Shown: piece after piece, positions 62,381 to 64,000 of the stretch
Position numbering within the stretch: the stretch's first letter is position 1
How the letters are laid out: each line of letters opens with the position of its first letter
Source of the DNA: Flavobacterium sp. LC2016-12
Lineage (GTDB): Bacteria > Bacteroidota > Bacteroidia > Flavobacteriales > Flavobacteriaceae
NCBI RefSeq assembly: GCF_015351595.1
Contig: NZ_JADKPT010000006.1
Location: 1-64,000 of the forward strand
Length of the DNA: 64,000 bases
Reading direction: 5' to 3'
Notes under the pieces: generated by a model
What the model was told of the DNA's origin: nothing
Seen by the model: only the letters and a program-made list of their open reading frames with translations
The model's database searches: none
Made by a program: the position numbers and the translations under genes

Positions 62381-63640
62381 ATGAGAGTATTTAAATTTGG
62401 AGGAGCATCTGTAAAAGATGCAGATGGAATTAAAAACGTTTATGACGTTTTACAAAAAGTAGGTTACGAAGATGTGATTTTGGTTGTTTCGGCGATGGGA
62501 AAAACAACAAATGCTCTTGAGGTTGTGATCAAGAATTATTTTGATAAATCGGCAGAGTTGAATTCATCTGTACAGGAAATCAAGAAATATCACAATCAAA
62601 TATTATTAGATTTATTTGAAGATGAAAAACATGCAGTTTTTGCAGCTGTAAAGGATCAATTCACAGAATTAGAATATTTTTTAGCACATAATAAATCTCC
62701 AAATTACAATTTTGTTTACGATCAGATTGTGAGTTTTGGAGAGTTGATTTCGACTACAATTTTAAGTCATTTCATGAATTTCATGGGAATTAAAACGCAA
62801 TGGCTTGACGTTCGTAACTTCATTAAAACCAACGCAAACTACCGTGATGCAGAAGTTGACTGGGAAACTACACAGCAACTTATCAGCAAAAATGTACCAA
62901 GAAAACAATTAAATATCACGCAAGGATTTTTAGGTGCCGATGAAAACAATTTCACAACCACTCTAGGTCGTGAAGGATCTGATTATACAGCAGGAATTTT
63001 TGCTTATTGCTTAAATGCCGAAAGTGTAACAATCTGGAAAGATGTTCCCGGAGTTATGAACGCGGATCCGCGTTATTTTGAAAATGCAAGTTTGTTGAAT
63101 CAAATTTCATATCGCGAAGCAATCGAGCTGGCTTTTTACGGAGCGACGGTAATTCACCCAAAAACATTACAACCTTTACAGAAAAAAGAAATTCCTTTAT
63201 ATGTAAAATCATTCATCAACCCATTACTAAAAGGCACTTGCGTTTCTAAAGGTGTTGATCTTGAACCACAATATCCTTGTTTTATCGTAAAAAGAGAACA
63301 GCTTTTGATTTCGCTTTCTTCAATTGATTTTTCTTTTATCATGGAAGAAAACATCAGTGAGATTTTTGGTTTATTCCACGAATTCAAAATCAAAGTAAAT
63401 TTAATTCAGAATTCTGCGATTAGTTTTTCTGTTTGTGTAGAAGATAAATTTGGGAATTTTAATGACTTGAATGCCATTCTTTCGAAAAAATTCAAAGTCG
63501 ATTTTAATGAAAATGTGACTTTGTACACTATTCGTCATTTTACAGAACAAGCTGCACAAACCGTTGAAGACAATAAAGAAGTTTTATTAAAACAAGTGAG
63601 TAGAGAAACAATGCAGATTGTAACTAAAGAACTCAATTAA
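62381..63640 (+). CDS. Aspartate kinase
   Basis: A 419-aa amino acid kinase for lysine, threonine and methionine synthesis. The phosphate-binding start is MRVFKFGGASVKDADG; substrate regions are TLGREGSDYTAGIFA and VTIWKDVPGVMNADPR. The last 110 residues form a shortened ACT-like region. It is monofunctional: no homoserine dehydrogenase or decarboxylase domain is fused. Which end product controls it is not readable. Confidence 0.95.
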   Translation: MRVFKFGGASVKDADGIKNVYDVLQKVGYEDVILVVSAMGKTTNALEVVIKNYFDKSAELNSSVQEIKKYHNQILLDLFEDEKHAVFAAVKDQFTELEYFLAHNKSPNYNFVYDQIVSFGELISTTILSHFMNFMGIKTQWLDVRNFIKTNANYRDAEVDWETTQQLISKNVPRKQLNITQGFLGADENNFTTTLGREGSDYTAGIFAYCLNAESVTIWKDVPGVMNADPRYFENASLLNQISYREAIELAFYGATVIHPKTLQPLQKKEIPLYVKSFINPLLKGTCVSKGVDLEPQYPCFIVKREQLLISLSSIDFSFIMEENISEIFGLFHEFKIKVNLIQNSAISFSVCVEDKFGNFNDLNAILSKKFKVDFNENVTLYTIRHFTEQAAQTVEDNKEVLLKQVSRETMQIVTKELN

Positions 63641-63687
63641 TATTGCTTCATAAAAGGTAATTATTTCAATTCAAATATATTTATAGA

Positions 63688-63714
63688 AAGGCTTCACGAA
63701 TCGTGAAGCCTTTT
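63688..63714. terminator. Bidirectional terminator, aspartate kinase and outer-membrane protein genes
   Basis: AAAGGCTTCACGA and TCGTGAAGCCTTT form a 13-bp palindrome followed by T. It lies between convergent genes. Confidence 0.93.
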
Positions 63715-63722
63715 TTTGAATC

Positions 63723-64000
63723 TTAACGTGCCCTGTTATTCTCAGTCTGCTCAATTTCTGATTTCTTATAATTTGTTTTCTTCGAATTTCCAAAACTATA
63801 GGTTGCCATAAGTCTAAAGTAGTTTGTTGTATAGGTTCTATGATAATATATCTGAGTTTGCCCAACATTATAATCTCCGGAAACCATAAAGTCATGAAAA
63901 ATATCATTTGCGGTAAAATTCAATTTTAAGGCATCTTTAAAAAAGTTTCTTTCGATTCCTACTGTTATTGTTGAACGGCTGTTATCACTTCCCAAACCAT
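63723..64000 (-). CDS. C-terminal end of an outer-membrane beta-barrel protein (partial)
   Basis: Only the last 92 or so codons are in the window; the frame continues past 64000. TITVGIERNFFKDALKLNFT, VSGDYNVGQTQIYYHRTYTT and YFRLMATYSFGNSKK are amphipathic beta strands of the type ending Bacteroidota outer-membrane beta-barrel/TonB-dependent receptor-like proteins, followed by a charged tail. The N-terminal plug, if any, is outside. Confidence 0.75.
   Translation of the reverse strand, partial: GLGSDNSRSTITVGIERNFFKDALKLNFTANDIFHDFMVSGDYNVGQTQIYYHRTYTTNYFRLMATYSFGNSKKTNYKKSEIEQTENNRAR

Overview
The window is a stretch of chromosome from a Flavobacterium-like member of the Bacteroidota. The support is AT-rich DNA, promoters of the TTG-N17-21-TAnnTTTG type, weak Shine-Dalgarno signals, many DUF3857 and outer-membrane beta-barrel proteins, and intergenic repeats built from inverted arms. 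About 60 genes are present. I see no rRNA, tRNA, CRISPR array, prophage or insertion sequence. Gene order is mostly housekeeping, with a few accessory spots.

Layout. 0.4-4.4 kb: an FtsX-type permease, a YkgJ-type cysteine-cluster protein, a methyltransferase, a DinB/YfiT protein and queE. 4.4-10.2 kb: one operon encoding an ExbB-ExbD-ExbD-TonB motor, a small membrane protein, a PstS-like lipoprotein and a TPR protein. 10.6-13.5 kb: a HerA-like ATPase and kynurenine 3-monooxygenase. 14-20.3 kb: an acetyltransferase, an AraC regulator and a group of secreted serine hydrolases and NTF2-like proteins. 20.4-27 kb: penicillin acylase, an AsmA-like protein, an uncharacterised 603-aa protein and a glycine-zipper lipoprotein. 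27-31.8 kb: kynU, queA, aroA and a MazG-like protein. 31.8-41.8 kb: five consecutive DUF3857/transglutaminase-fold genes. 41.8-43.7 kb: dtd, a four-helix-bundle gene and rsgA. 44-48.4 kb: an aromatic amino acid operon (pheA, aminotransferase, tyrA, DAHP synthase-chorismate mutase). 48.5-49.6 kb: a broken AbiTii defence gene with a small antitoxin-like gene. 49.7-53.4 kb: nrdA and nrdB. 53.7-64 kb: housekeeping genes including marC, ctpA, dCMP deaminase, fbp and aspartate kinase, then the 3' end of an outer-membrane barrel gene.

The strongest unlisted signal is a complete transcription attenuator in front of pheA. It has a promoter, a 26-codon leader peptide with seven Phe and two Tyr codons, an 8-nt antiterminator pairing and a terminator ending 7 nt before the pheA start codon. 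It should tune the whole Phe/Tyr operon to charged tRNA-Phe.

Other notable points are four tandem DUF3857 paralogues that have all lost the transglutaminase Cys and His, while a fifth upstream copy keeps them; an AbiTii gene split by a single in-frame TAA; a dispersed hairpin repeat whose two copies differ by compensatory stem changes; a four-helix-bundle gene bracketed by 30-bp inverted repeats; and a conserved-looking but unrecognised TIM-barrel-like, cysteine-rich protein. All functional calls come from reading the sequence; no database search was run.
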